From NCBI GenBank assembly GCA_036379935.1, contig DASVFT010000168.1, forward strand, positions 1 through 64,000: DNA of 64,000 bases. The letters run 5' to 3'. Both the position numbers and the translations under genes were made by a program. How positions within the stretch are numbered: position 1 is the stretch's first letter; every line of letters begins with the position of its first letter. Of this stretch, positions 55,387 through 63,619 are shown piece by piece. This stretch comes from JAOPZW01 sp036379935 (GTDB lineage Bacteria; Actinomycetota; Thermoleophilia; Solirubrobacterales; Solirubrobacteraceae). The notes below the pieces were generated by a model, which was not told where the DNA came from, did no database searches, and saw only the letters and a list, made by a program, of their open reading frames with translations.

Positions 55387-56793
55387 ATGGGGGCAGCCAC
55401 TCTCGGTGCTCGGCGCGCCCGCCAGCCGATGGTCAGCGGCCGGTCTGACGGCGTGCTCGTCGCCGGTGTGCGGGGCGGCGATGACGCTGCCTTCGAGGAG
55501 CTGTACGACCGCTACCACCGCAACCTGCTCGCCTTCTGCCGTCACATGCTCGGGTCGCTCGAGGAGGCCGAGGACGTCCTGCAGCAGACGTTCCTGGCCG
55601 CTTATCGCGCCCTGCGCGGTGGCGACGCCGTCGTCGCCGTCAAGCCATGGCTCTACACGATCGCGCGCAATCGCTGCCTGTCGGTGCTGCGCGCTCGACG
55701 CGAGGAGGCTCCGCTCGACGCTGCCGCTGTGGCCACCGAAGGCCTGGCGGCCGCAGTCGATCGTCGCGAGGACTTGCGCCTCCTTGTCCGCGATGTGGAG
55801 CGCCTGCCGCCGGATCAGCGGGCGGCGCTCGTGCTCTTCGAGCTGGGCGACCACTCGCACGACGAGATTGCCGCGATCCTCGGCGTCCGGCGACAGAAGG
55901 TGAAGGCCCTGGTGTTCCAGGCCCGCGAGGCCCTCATGGGTTGGCGCGCGGCTCGCGACACGCCGTGTGAACAGGTGCGCGAGCAGCTCGCGACGCTCAC
56001 TGGCAGCGCGCTGCGTCGCGCCACCATCCGCCGCCACGTCGAGCAGTGCTCTGGCTGCACGCTGTACGAGGCCGAGGTGGGCCGCCAGCGCGTTGCGCTG
56101 GCGATCGTGCTCCCGGTCGTGCCGGCGGCTGGCCTCAAGGCCGCGGTGATCGGGACCGCGCTCGGGAGCTCGGGCCTCGCGGCGGCGGCCGGGACCGGCG
56201 CTGCGGCAGGCGCCGCGGGGCTCGGTGTCAAGGGCATCGCAGCGAAGGTCCTCGTCGTGATCGCGGTCGTGGGCGGCGCCGGCGCCAGCGGCTACGTCGC
56301 GGTCGAAGAGATCCAGCAACCTCGCGCCGCGCCAGTCACGCGCGTGCAGGATGCGACGCCGGCCATCCCCGGTGCCGCGGCGGCGGGCGCGACGACGATC
56401 CCCGCCACGCCGCCGGCCAGCCCTGACGGTGGCACTGCCGTCAACAAACGCTCCGGCGCAGAAGCGAACGCTCAGCGTGGCCGAGGTCGTGCGCTGGGCA
56501 CGACGGTCCCGCATGGCAAGGCCGCTGCGCCGGGGCAGCTGAAGGCGCCCGGCTCGCCGGCACAGGGCAGGGCGCTCGGCAGGAGCGACGTCAAGGCACA
56601 CCGCGGCGCGACCGCGCCCGCCAAGCTTCCGCCGGGACGGGCGAAGTCGAAGGCGCCGAAGGCCACCGTCAACGGCTCGGCCGCCAACCCGAGCCGAGCC
56701 GCGATCCCCGCCGCGCAGACGGCGTCGGGGCAGCACCCGACCGGGCCAGGCCCACTGCGCAACCAGGGCGATGCTTTGTCCAAGAACCCGTAG
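55387..56793 (+). CDS. ECF sigma factor fused to zinc-finger anti-sigma-like domain and membrane anchor
   Basis: 468 residues. Sigma region 2 (FEELYDRYHRNLLAFC, DVLQQTFLAAYRAL) and region 4 (LPPDQRAALVLFELGDHSHDEIAAILG) fill residues ~30-190. HVEQCSGC around residue 220 is the core of a zinc-binding anti-sigma domain. A membrane helix (AAKVLVVIAVVGGAGASGYVAV) follows near residue 290, then ~150 Ala/Pro/Lys-rich residues presumably outside the cell. The sigma factor is therefore tethered to its own inhibitor-like module. An ATG at 55429 is an alternative start. A 6-bp GC hairpin follows the stop. Confidence 0.85.
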   Translation: MGAATLGARRARQPMVSGRSDGVLVAGVRGGDDAAFEELYDRYHRNLLAFCRHMLGSLEEAEDVLQQTFLAAYRALRGGDAVVAVKPWLYTIARNRCLSVLRARREEAPLDAAAVATEGLAAAVDRREDLRLLVRDVERLPPDQRAALVLFELGDHSHDEIAAILGVRRQKVKALVFQAREALMGWRAARDTPCEQVREQLATLTGSALRRATIRRHVEQCSGCTLYEAEVGRQRVALAIVLPVVPAAGLKAAVIGTALGSSGLAAAAGTGAAAGAAGLGVKGIAAKVLVVIAVVGGAGASGYVAVEEIQQPRAAPVTRVQDATPAIPGAAAAGATTIPATPPASPDGGTAVNKRSGAEANAQRGRGRALGTTVPHGKAAAPGQLKAPGSPAQGRALGRSDVKAHRGATAPAKLPPGRAKSKAPKATVNGSAANPSRAAIPAAQTASGQHPTGPGPLRNQGDALSKNP

Positions 56794-56795
56794 GA

Positions 56796-56812
56796 GCCGC
56801 CAACCCGGCGGC
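56796..56812 (+). terminator. GC hairpin after the sigma gene
   Basis: GCCGCC and GGCGGC pair around AACCC right after the sigma gene stop. Weak, no U-tract; readthrough into the CHRD gene is likely. Confidence 0.35.
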
Positions 56813-56860
56813 AGGTTGCGCGTCTAAGCCGACACGACGTCACCCATGGAGGAGGATCGG

Positions 56861-57376
56861 ATGCGTAATCGCATCATGCTCGCGCTAGCCGTAGCCGTCG
56901 CTGCAGTCGTACTGCTCACGACTGGAGCGTTCGCGGGCGGCAAGCCGACGCCGCCCGGCCACGCGAACTCGCACGGCAAGTCGAAGAGCGAGAATCGGGC
57001 GCTGTTCGCGGTGCTCAGCGGCCGCAAGGAGGTCGGCGCCGACGGGCGCAGGGGCGCGGGCGATCCGGACGCTCGAGGCTCGTTCACGGCCATCGTGGAC
57101 GGCGACCAGCTGTGCTTCGGCATCACGGTGACCAACCTCGACGCGCCCACCGCTGCCCACATCCACAAGGGAAGGCCCAACCAGAACGGCGACATCGTCG
57201 TCCCTCTGACGTCGCCTTCCAGCGGCGATCCGGGCGCGTCCAGCGGGTGCGTCACCGTTGACGCTGCACTCGCGCAGTCCATCCTGAAGAACCCCCACAA
57301 GTACTACGCGAACGTCCACACGGCGGCGTTCCCAGCCGGCGCCGCGCGCGGCCAGCTCTCGCGCAAGTCTCACTAG
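56861..57376 (+). CDS. CHRD-domain secreted protein
   Basis: 171 residues with a signal peptide (LALAVAVAAVVLLTTGAFA). The CHRD pattern is present: FAVLSGRKEVGADG, GDQLCFGITV, PTAAHIHKGRPNQNG and YYANVHTAAFPAGAARGQL. The domain occurs in chordin and many bacterial exported proteins; its ligand is unknown. ATG 56861 is set by GGAGGA seven to eight bases upstream. Downstream of the ECF sigma gene, which may control it. Confidence 0.88.
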   Translation: MRNRIMLALAVAVAAVVLLTTGAFAGGKPTPPGHANSHGKSKSENRALFAVLSGRKEVGADGRRGAGDPDARGSFTAIVDGDQLCFGITVTNLDAPTAAHIHKGRPNQNGDIVVPLTSPSSGDPGASSGCVTVDAALAQSILKNPHKYYANVHTAAFPAGAARGQLSRKSH

Positions 57377-57383
57377 CGAGTCA

Positions 57384-57416
57384 GGGCCGCCCCTGGTTGC
57401 CTGCCGGGGGCGGTCC
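57384..57416 (+). terminator. terminator-like hairpin after CHRD gene
   Basis: GGGCCGCCCC and GGGGCGGTCC form a 10-bp stem with one G-T pair around a 13-base loop, eight bases past the CHRD stop. No U-tract. Confidence 0.6.
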
Positions 57417-57447
57417 GACAGCCGCGCCTGACCGCCCATCCTCGCCC

Positions 57448-57544
57448 CTACCCAGCAGCATGGGTAGCGTCGTGACCAGCCAACCTCGCTCCGTTCGGGG
57501 CGCCTCCACAGGTATAGGCGAACGCGTCGTCTGAGGCGACGACG
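57448..57544 (+). promoter_or_regulatory. tandem hairpins in the leader of the small secreted protein
   Basis: CTACCCA/TGGGTAG (57448-57467, six-base loop) and CGTCGTC/GACGACG (57525-57544) are both perfect stems, with a weaker CGCCT/AGGCG stem between. They lie upstream of the ribosome site at 57550. This could be a structured 5' leader; no known riboswitch motif is recognised. Confidence 0.4.
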
Positions 57545-57562
57545 AGAACAGGAGGTAGGAGG

Positions 57563-57907
57563 ATGCTAGGGATCAGACGCCGGTTGGCTGCGGCGAGCGT
57601 CGGAGCCGTGCTCGCGGTCGGGGCAGTGGCAGCACCCGCGATCGCGTGGGACTGCCCGCCACCGCCCCCGCCTTCGGGGAAGGCGAAGTGCAACGCCGGT
57701 AACGGCAACGGCAGCGAGTCGCTGGTGAACACGGGCCACTGCACGAACGGAGATCCGGGCAACTCGTTCGCCGCCGGCAACCGCGGCGGGGACGAGATCC
57801 CGTCCTCGGGCGGCGTGCCGAACCCGGGCGGCAACACGTCGACTGATCAGGGGCGCAGAGGGGCGCGCCCTCGTGCGCGCCCCTTCTGTCCGCACGCCGG
57901 GACTTGA
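57563..57907 (+). CDS. small secreted protein with Pro-rich start and Gly/Asn-rich end
   Basis: Up to 114 residues. A signal peptide (VGAVLAVGAVAAPAIA) is followed by WDCPPPPPPSGKAKCN and a Gly/Asn/Ser-rich stretch with two further Cys. Family unknown. AGGAGG at a good distance fixes the ATG. The last ~20 residues (Arg/Pro-rich) are encoded by a perfect GC hairpin and look like translation of a terminator; an out-of-frame TGA sits just before it, so the true end may be near residue 95. Confidence 0.68.
   Translation: MLGIRRRLAAASVGAVLAVGAVAAPAIAWDCPPPPPPSGKAKCNAGNGNGSESLVNTGHCTNGDPGNSFAAGNRGGDEIPSSGGVPNPGGNTSTDQGRRGARPRARPFCPHAGT
57860..57883 (+). terminator. terminator hairpin inside the annotated gene end
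   Basis: GGGGCGCG and CGCGCCCC form a perfect 8-bp stem followed by TTCT. It resembles an intrinsic terminator, yet it lies before the stop of the small secreted protein's frame. Confidence 0.65.
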
Positions 57908-57993
57908 GCAGCCGGCCTTCGCTAGCTGGTCGTCGGCGCGTGGGGCGGTCGGCGGATGCAGGGGCTCGGCCGTCCGAGCCCCTGCATCGGTGC

Positions 57994-59160
57994 CTAGAAG
58001 GCCGAGGCGCCGTTCGGCGTGCCGAGGCCGGTGGGGCCGTCGTAGCCCTTTCCGGCGGTGCAGAGATACCTCGGGCTGCAGGTGCCGTTGCGCCCGCTGG
58101 TCACGTCGAACAACCCGCCGGTGTGCGCGTACGGGTAGGACCCGTACGTGACCGTCGAGGCGTTGCCCGCTAGCGCATAGACGCTGGCGACGATCGGCGA
58201 CGAGGCGCTCGTGCCGCCCACCTGGATCCAGGCCCCGGCGTAGAGCACGGCGACGCCGGTGTCCGGGTCGGCGTCGGCGGAGACGTCGGCGACGGTGCGC
58301 CGAGCGCAGCCCGGGTCCTTCTGCCACGCCGGCTTGGGCTCGAAGGCGCTGCAGCCGCTGCCGGCGCCATCCCAGGCGCTCTCGTTCCATCCGCGCTTCG
58401 TCCGCGGTGCGCGCGTGAGCGAGGTCCCGCCGACGGCGGTCAAAAAGCGCGACGCGGCCGGGTAGGAGACGCCGTAGCCGCTGTCGCCCGAGCTCGCCGT
58501 GATCGCGTGCCCGGGGTGGTTGAAGTGGACGTCGTCGGCGGTCTCTCCGTCGTACTCGTCGCCGCCCCAGCTGTTGCTGATCGCGTTCGCCCCGAGGCGC
58601 GCCGCCGTGTCCTCGGCGGTGTACAGGTCGGTGTCGAGGTTGGTGTTCGCCTCGACGAGCAGGATGTGGCAGTTCGGACACGTCGCGCTGACCATGTCGA
58701 GGTCGAGCGAGATCTCCAGGTCCCAGTCGGGACTCGGAGCCGGATAGACCGTCGTGCCGCCGGTCTGGTTGACCTTGCGGAAGCAGCCGTTTGCGGTCGT
58801 GCACGGCGGCAGGCCGTAGTACGAGCGGTACTGAGCGAGATCGGACTCCGCGGTCGGGTCGTCGAAGGCATCGACGATCGCCACGGTCTGGCCCGTGCCG
58901 GCGGTCGCCGACGGCAGCTTGTACGCCGATTGCAGGTCCTTCGGGCCGTAGCCGGACGGCGCGGTGGCGCTGAACGGCTGGGCGCTTCCGTTCACCGAAA
59001 GCGAGAAGCACCGCATGTAATGAAGTGGCACCGGGCCGCACACGGGTGAGACCGACACGGCGGCGACGGCTGCACTACCGCCCGCTCCGATGAGAAGCGC
59101 CCCCGCGACGAGGCTCGACAGGACGGCGATACGGACAGGACGAACGGATGTCCCTTTCAC
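57994..59160 (-). CDS. S53-family (sedolisin/kumamolisin) serine peptidase without propeptide domain
   Basis: 388 residues from a GTG with AAAGGAG just upstream and a signal peptide (LVAGALLIGAGGSAAVAA). The catalytic E-x-x-x-D (E149, D153 in WDLEISLDLD), the oxyanion Asp in SSGDSGYG and Ser318 in GGTSASSP are intact. S53 peptidases act at low pH and normally carry an N-terminal pro-kumamolisin domain, which is absent here: the protease domain begins soon after the signal. Divergent from the M36 protease gene. Confidence 0.88.
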   Translation of the reverse strand: MKGTSVRPVRIAVLSSLVAGALLIGAGGSAAVAAVSVSPVCGPVPLHYMRCFSLSVNGSAQPFSATAPSGYGPKDLQSAYKLPSATAGTGQTVAIVDAFDDPTAESDLAQYRSYYGLPPCTTANGCFRKVNQTGGTTVYPAPSPDWDLEISLDLDMVSATCPNCHILLVEANTNLDTDLYTAEDTAARLGANAISNSWGGDEYDGETADDVHFNHPGHAITASSGDSGYGVSYPAASRFLTAVGGTSLTRAPRTKRGWNESAWDGAGSGCSAFEPKPAWQKDPGCARRTVADVSADADPDTGVAVLYAGAWIQVGGTSASSPIVASVYALAGNASTVTYGSYPYAHTGGLFDVTSGRNGTCSPRYLCTAGKGYDGPTGLGTPNGASAF

Positions 59161-59496
59161 GCTGCTCCTTTCATGTCTGCCGCAGCAGGGCTCCCGCACC
59201 TGGTCGCAGCGATGATGTCTGCCCTACGGCCGCGAGGGAGATCCCGCTCCTGCACGGCCGCACCGGGCGCCGCTTCGATACCCCACGAGCATCGCGACGA
59301 AACCAGTGCATCGAGCAGGTCGTGACGGCGAGGCCGACGTCCTACGTTGCGTTTGTCTCATGAGGCCTTGGGGTATTGAGCGCCCGCCGGGCCACCGCAA
59401 GTTCTTCGGAGCAGGGGCGTTGTGACCGGCACTACTGCTCATACAACTCGTCGGCGGGCGCTGGGAGGCGCGCGTCGATCCGGAGGTGGGTGCCAC
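59161..59496. other. divergent region between two secreted protease genes
   Basis: 336 bases without a gene. It must hold promoters for both the S53 and the M36 genes. I see no clear inverted repeat or sigma-70 box beyond short AT-richer patches near 59340-59420. Confidence 0.6.
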
Positions 59497-62400
59497 ATGG
59501 GGCGCAGGTTCGTCGTCGCGGCGTTGGCCGCGCTGGCCGTCATCGCTCTGCCGTCGATCTCGTACGCGGTGCAGGACGTCGACGGGATCACCGGCCACGC
59601 GGAGTCCGTCGACTCGCGCGCGAAGGCCATCGTCAAGCCGACGGCCGCCCAGCGCGACGCCGTGACGGCCATCGTCTCCCGCGCGGGCGCGGGCACGCGC
59701 GTGTCCTGGGACCACCGCTTCGGCACCCCGCGGTCGATCGTCAACGCGCGCGGCTACCTGACCGGCCCGGCGGCCGGCTCGGCCACGGCCATCGCCCGCG
59801 CGTGGCTGGATGCCAACCGTGCCGCGTTCGGCCTCTCGGCCGCGGACGTCGCGGGCCTCGCCGTCACCCGCGACCACGCCCTCCCGGGCACCGGCACGCA
59901 CGCCGTCTCGTTCCAGCAGACGGTCGGCGGCGTCGAGAGCGTCGCGGGCGGCCGGCTCAACGTCGCCGTCACGCGCGACGGTCGCGTCCTGAGCTATGCC
60001 GGCGACCCGGCGCGCAGCCCGGGCGGCCTCTCCGGCCCCTTCGGGCTGAGCTCGGCCCAGGCGCTGGCCAAGGTCGCCGGCGCGCTCGCCCCCGGCGTCT
60101 CCTTCAGCCCGGCGGCGGCCGGCACGCAGGCCGGCTACGACGTCTTCGCCCGCGGCCCGTTCGCGGCGGCGCAGTACGTCAAGAAGGCCGCGTTCCTCAC
60201 CGGGCAAGGCGCCCGTCCGGCCTACCGCGTCCTCTTCGTCCCGGCGCTGGACGAGGGCTTCGACGTCGTCGTCGACGCCGGCAGCGGTGACGTCCTCTAC
60301 CGCCGTTCGCTCGTCACCCACGACTCCGAGGGCACGATCTACGAGAACTTCCCGGGCGCGCCGCGGGGCGGGCAGCCTCAGGTCAGGAGCTTTGGCCCGA
60401 CGCCGCAGTCGCCAGGCGGCTGGACCGACCCGACCGGCCTCACCGGCGTTGGCGGCCCGACCACGTTCGGCAACAACGCCAACACCTACGCCAACTACTC
60501 GAACTTCCTCGTCCCGGCCGACCAGGCGCCGCGCCCGGTCAGCCCGACGAGCCAGTTCAACTACGCCTACGCCATGAACTGGCAGCGGTCGGGCGGCCAG
60601 GCGGTGCCGCCGTCGTACGCGCTCGACCTCGACCCGGCGGCGACCAACCTCTTCTTCCACCACAACCGCATCCACGACGAGTACTACGACCTCGGCTTCA
60701 CCGAGACCGCCGGCAACTTCCAGGTCAACAACTTCGGCAAGGGCGGCAGCGGCGAGGACCCGGTCCTCGGCCTCGTGCACGCCGGCGCCGCGTCGGGCGG
60801 CGCGCCCACCTACACCGGGCGCGACAACGCCTACATGCTGACGCTCCCCGACGGCATCCCGTCATGGAGCGGCATGTTCCTGTGGGAGCCCATCAACGAC
60901 GCCTTCGAGGGCCCGTTCTCGGACGGCAACTTCGACATGACGGTGATCCAGCACGAGTACACGCACGGCCTGTCGACGCGGTACGTCGCCGGGGGCGAGG
61001 CGCTCGGCGCGCATCAGTCGGGCTCGATGGGCGAGGGCTGGAGCGACTGGTACGCGCTGAACCACGGCTACCACACGGGGCTGCTGAGCAAGGCGGTCGT
61101 CGGCGAGTACGCGACCGGCAACACTGTGCGCGGCATCCGCAACTGGAACTACGACCAGGACCCGACCGGCTTCGGTGACATCGGCTACGACCTCACCGGC
61201 CCCGAGGTCCACGCCGACGGCGCGATCTGGACGGCGACGCTGTGGGACATGCGCAAGGCGCTCGTCGCTCGCTACGGCGAGGCCCGCGGCGGCGAGATCG
61301 CGGCGCGCCTCGTGACCGACGGCATGCCGCTCACGGCGCCGGACCCGTCGTTCCTCGACGCCCGCGACGGCATCCTCGCCGCCGACGTCGATCGCAACCA
61401 CGGCGCCAACTTCGACGTCATCTGGACCGCGTTCGCCCATCGCGGCGCGGGCGCGTCGGCGACGAGCAAGACCGGCGACGACACCAACCCGCAGCCCGCG
61501 TTCGATCACCCGACGGCCGCCCGCAACGGCACGCTCGCCGGCACCGTCGTCGACGCCGCGAGCGGCGCGCCCGTCGCCAACGCCCGCGTCATCATCGGGC
61601 AGTTCGAGGCGCGCGTCTCGCCGCTGGTGCGCTCGTCCTCGACCGGCGGCTTCGCCGCGAAGATGGTCGCCGGCAGCTACGACATCACGATCCAGGCCCC
61701 GGGCTACGGCGCGCAGACGTTCAAGACCGGCGCCATCCCGGCGGGGGGCACCCGCAGGCTGACGCTCCGCGTCCAGCCCAACCTCGCCTCGAAGACCAAC
61801 GGCGCGACGATCGTGTCGACCTCGAGCGAGGACGAGGGCCTGCCGGCGCAGTTCCTCATCGACGACACCGAGGCCAGCGTCTGGGCGACGCACAACGGCG
61901 ACACGCCGTACAACGACGGGCCCGACCAGCGCGCGACGATCAAGCTCGCCAAGCCGGCCCGCATCACGGCCATCCAGGTCAGCGCGTTCAAGAACACGAC
62001 GGCCTCGCGCTTCACCGCGCTCAAGGACTTCACGTTCCAGACGTCGACCGACGGGGTGACGTGGACGACGGCGCAGACCGGTGGCTTCACCTACCAGAAG
62101 CCGCGGCCCGTGGCCCCCGACCTGCACTACAAGCGCTTCACCCTGGCGCGGCCGGTGCAGGCGAGCTACGTCCGCTTCTTCATCGACTCGATCCAGGGCG
62201 AGACCCAGACCCAGGCCCAGGCCGCCGAGCTCCAGGTCTTCGCCGGCAACTCGACCACGGTGACGCCGAACCCGGGCCCGCCGGAGCAGCCGTTCACCGA
62301 CACGGGGACCATCGTCGCCGGCAACCCGACCACGGGCGACCCGGTGGGCCTGCAGACGGTCCTCGGCGCGACCGGCAACGAGTTCACCAACACCTGCACC

Positions 62401-62682
62401 ATGCCGCCGGCCTCGCAGGGCGCCGACGGCTGGGTCTCGCAGCTCCCGAAGGGCTTCGGCGACGGCACGCACAACATCGCCGTGGTGGGTGGCGAGAGCA
62501 CTCCGGCCGGCCACGACCTGGACCTGTACTTCCTCGACAGTCAGTGCCAGCTCATCGGCTCCGCCGCGACCTCCGCCGCCAACGAGTCGAGCACCATCCC
62601 CGGCGGCACGGCGTACGTGCTCACGCAGCTCTGGCTCGGGGCCAACGTCCCGATCACCCTGACCGCGACCGCCGCCGCGTAG
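59497..62682 (+). CDS. M36 fungalysin-type secreted metalloprotease
   Basis: 1061 residues with a signal peptide (VVAALAALAVIALPSISYA). An N-terminal FTP/propeptide region (~30-280), the M36 domain with zinc motif HEYTHG (residues 486-491) and downstream GEGWSDWYAL, then a carboxypeptidase-regulatory-like beta domain (~680-770, GTVVDAASGAPVANARV), a discoidin-like region (~790-930) and a C-terminal beta module. It should cleave extracellular proteins and bind surfaces through the accessory domains. ATG set by GGAGGT nine bases upstream. Confidence 0.9.
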   Translation: MGRRFVVAALAALAVIALPSISYAVQDVDGITGHAESVDSRAKAIVKPTAAQRDAVTAIVSRAGAGTRVSWDHRFGTPRSIVNARGYLTGPAAGSATAIARAWLDANRAAFGLSAADVAGLAVTRDHALPGTGTHAVSFQQTVGGVESVAGGRLNVAVTRDGRVLSYAGDPARSPGGLSGPFGLSSAQALAKVAGALAPGVSFSPAAAGTQAGYDVFARGPFAAAQYVKKAAFLTGQGARPAYRVLFVPALDEGFDVVVDAGSGDVLYRRSLVTHDSEGTIYENFPGAPRGGQPQVRSFGPTPQSPGGWTDPTGLTGVGGPTTFGNNANTYANYSNFLVPADQAPRPVSPTSQFNYAYAMNWQRSGGQAVPPSYALDLDPAATNLFFHHNRIHDEYYDLGFTETAGNFQVNNFGKGGSGEDPVLGLVHAGAASGGAPTYTGRDNAYMLTLPDGIPSWSGMFLWEPINDAFEGPFSDGNFDMTVIQHEYTHGLSTRYVAGGEALGAHQSGSMGEGWSDWYALNHGYHTGLLSKAVVGEYATGNTVRGIRNWNYDQDPTGFGDIGYDLTGPEVHADGAIWTATLWDMRKALVARYGEARGGEIAARLVTDGMPLTAPDPSFLDARDGILAADVDRNHGANFDVIWTAFAHRGAGASATSKTGDDTNPQPAFDHPTAARNGTLAGTVVDAASGAPVANARVIIGQFEARVSPLVRSSSTGGFAAKMVAGSYDITIQAPGYGAQTFKTGAIPAGGTRRLTLRVQPNLASKTNGATIVSTSSEDEGLPAQFLIDDTEASVWATHNGDTPYNDGPDQRATIKLAKPARITAIQVSAFKNTTASRFTALKDFTFQTSTDGVTWTTAQTGGFTYQKPRPVAPDLHYKRFTLARPVQASYVRFFIDSIQGETQTQAQAAELQVFAGNSTTVTPNPGPPEQPFTDTGTIVAGNPTTGDPVGLQTVLGATGNEFTNTCTMPPASQGADGWVSQLPKGFGDGTHNIAVVGGESTPAGHDLDLYFLDSQCQLIGSAATSAANESSTIPGGTAYVLTQLWLGANVPITLTATAAA

Positions 62683-62760
62683 CGCACGCGAACAGATCGC
62701 ACGCAAGGCCGGGCCCGGCGCGGGCCCGGCCTCGCCCGTCCGGGCGGTGGCGGATGCTCG

Positions 62761-63609
62761 TCAGCCGTTGATGGCGCTGAGTACCGAGACACCGACGACG
62801 ATCGTGGCAACGCCGACGACCTGTACGCGGGTTAGGCGTTCGTGGAAGGCGAGAAAGGCGACGAGCGCGGCGATCGCCGCGAACTGTGAAGCGAGCACCG
62901 CGCTGATCGCAAGTCCATGGCGCGCTCCGAGCGCGAAGGACGCGCTGCCGAGCACCTCGCAGAGGCCGCACACGGCGACGAGCGGCAGAGCTGCTCGCCG
63001 CATGTGCCAGCGGCGCATGACGACCAGCGGGAGCGCGATCGCCCCCACGCCAACAACGCGAGGCGGTAGGACGGCCCATGCGATCCCAAGGTCCTGGCCC
63101 ACCCGGCCGGTCGCGTAGAGGCTGAAACCGAATGAGAGCGCTGCTCCGATGGCGAAAAGGACAGCCCGGGCATCGGAGCGTCGCATCGTGTCCCGGTCGA
63201 CCGGTGACAGCGCGGCGAGCGCGACGCCGACCGCAACCGCCGCGACCGTGACGCCGGCGCCGGGTGCGAGCCGCTCGCCGGCGATGATCGAGATCACCGC
63301 TGCGACCGCTCCCTCGGTCGACGCGATCGGTCCCACGAGGCCGACCTTGCCGACGCGGAGCGCAGAGTAGATGCAGAGCAGGCCAACGACGTTTCCCGCA
63401 CCCGAGATGGCCAGCCAGGCCATCGAGCCAGCGTCGAGGTTCTCGGGCACCCCGGAGAGGGCCGCTGCGGGAGCCGCAACCAAAAGGCCGACGGTCATCA
63501 CGGACGCGAGTAGCGACCCCGAGTCGACGAGACGACTCGCACGCGAGGCAACGAGAGTCGTCGTCGCCCAGCAGAGCGCCGCCCCCACGCCCCCAAGAAT
63601 CGCCAGCAC
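62761..63609 (-). CDS. EamA/DMT-superfamily transporter
   Basis: 282 residues from a GTG, about ten membrane helices in two repeats (GVGAALCWATTTLVASR and AIGAALSFGFSLYATG). The family exports amino acids, sugars or other metabolites; the cargo is not predictable. Last complete gene of the window, ten bases from the truncated gene beyond it. Confidence 0.88.
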   Translation of the reverse strand: MLAILGGVGAALCWATTTLVASRASRLVDSGSLLASVMTVGLLVAAPAAALSGVPENLDAGSMAWLAISGAGNVVGLLCIYSALRVGKVGLVGPIASTEGAVAAVISIIAGERLAPGAGVTVAAVAVGVALAALSPVDRDTMRRSDARAVLFAIGAALSFGFSLYATGRVGQDLGIAWAVLPPRVVGVGAIALPLVVMRRWHMRRAALPLVAVCGLCEVLGSASFALGARHGLAISAVLASQFAAIAALVAFLAFHERLTRVQVVGVATIVVGVSVLSAING

Positions 63610-63619
63610 GTCTCTCAGC

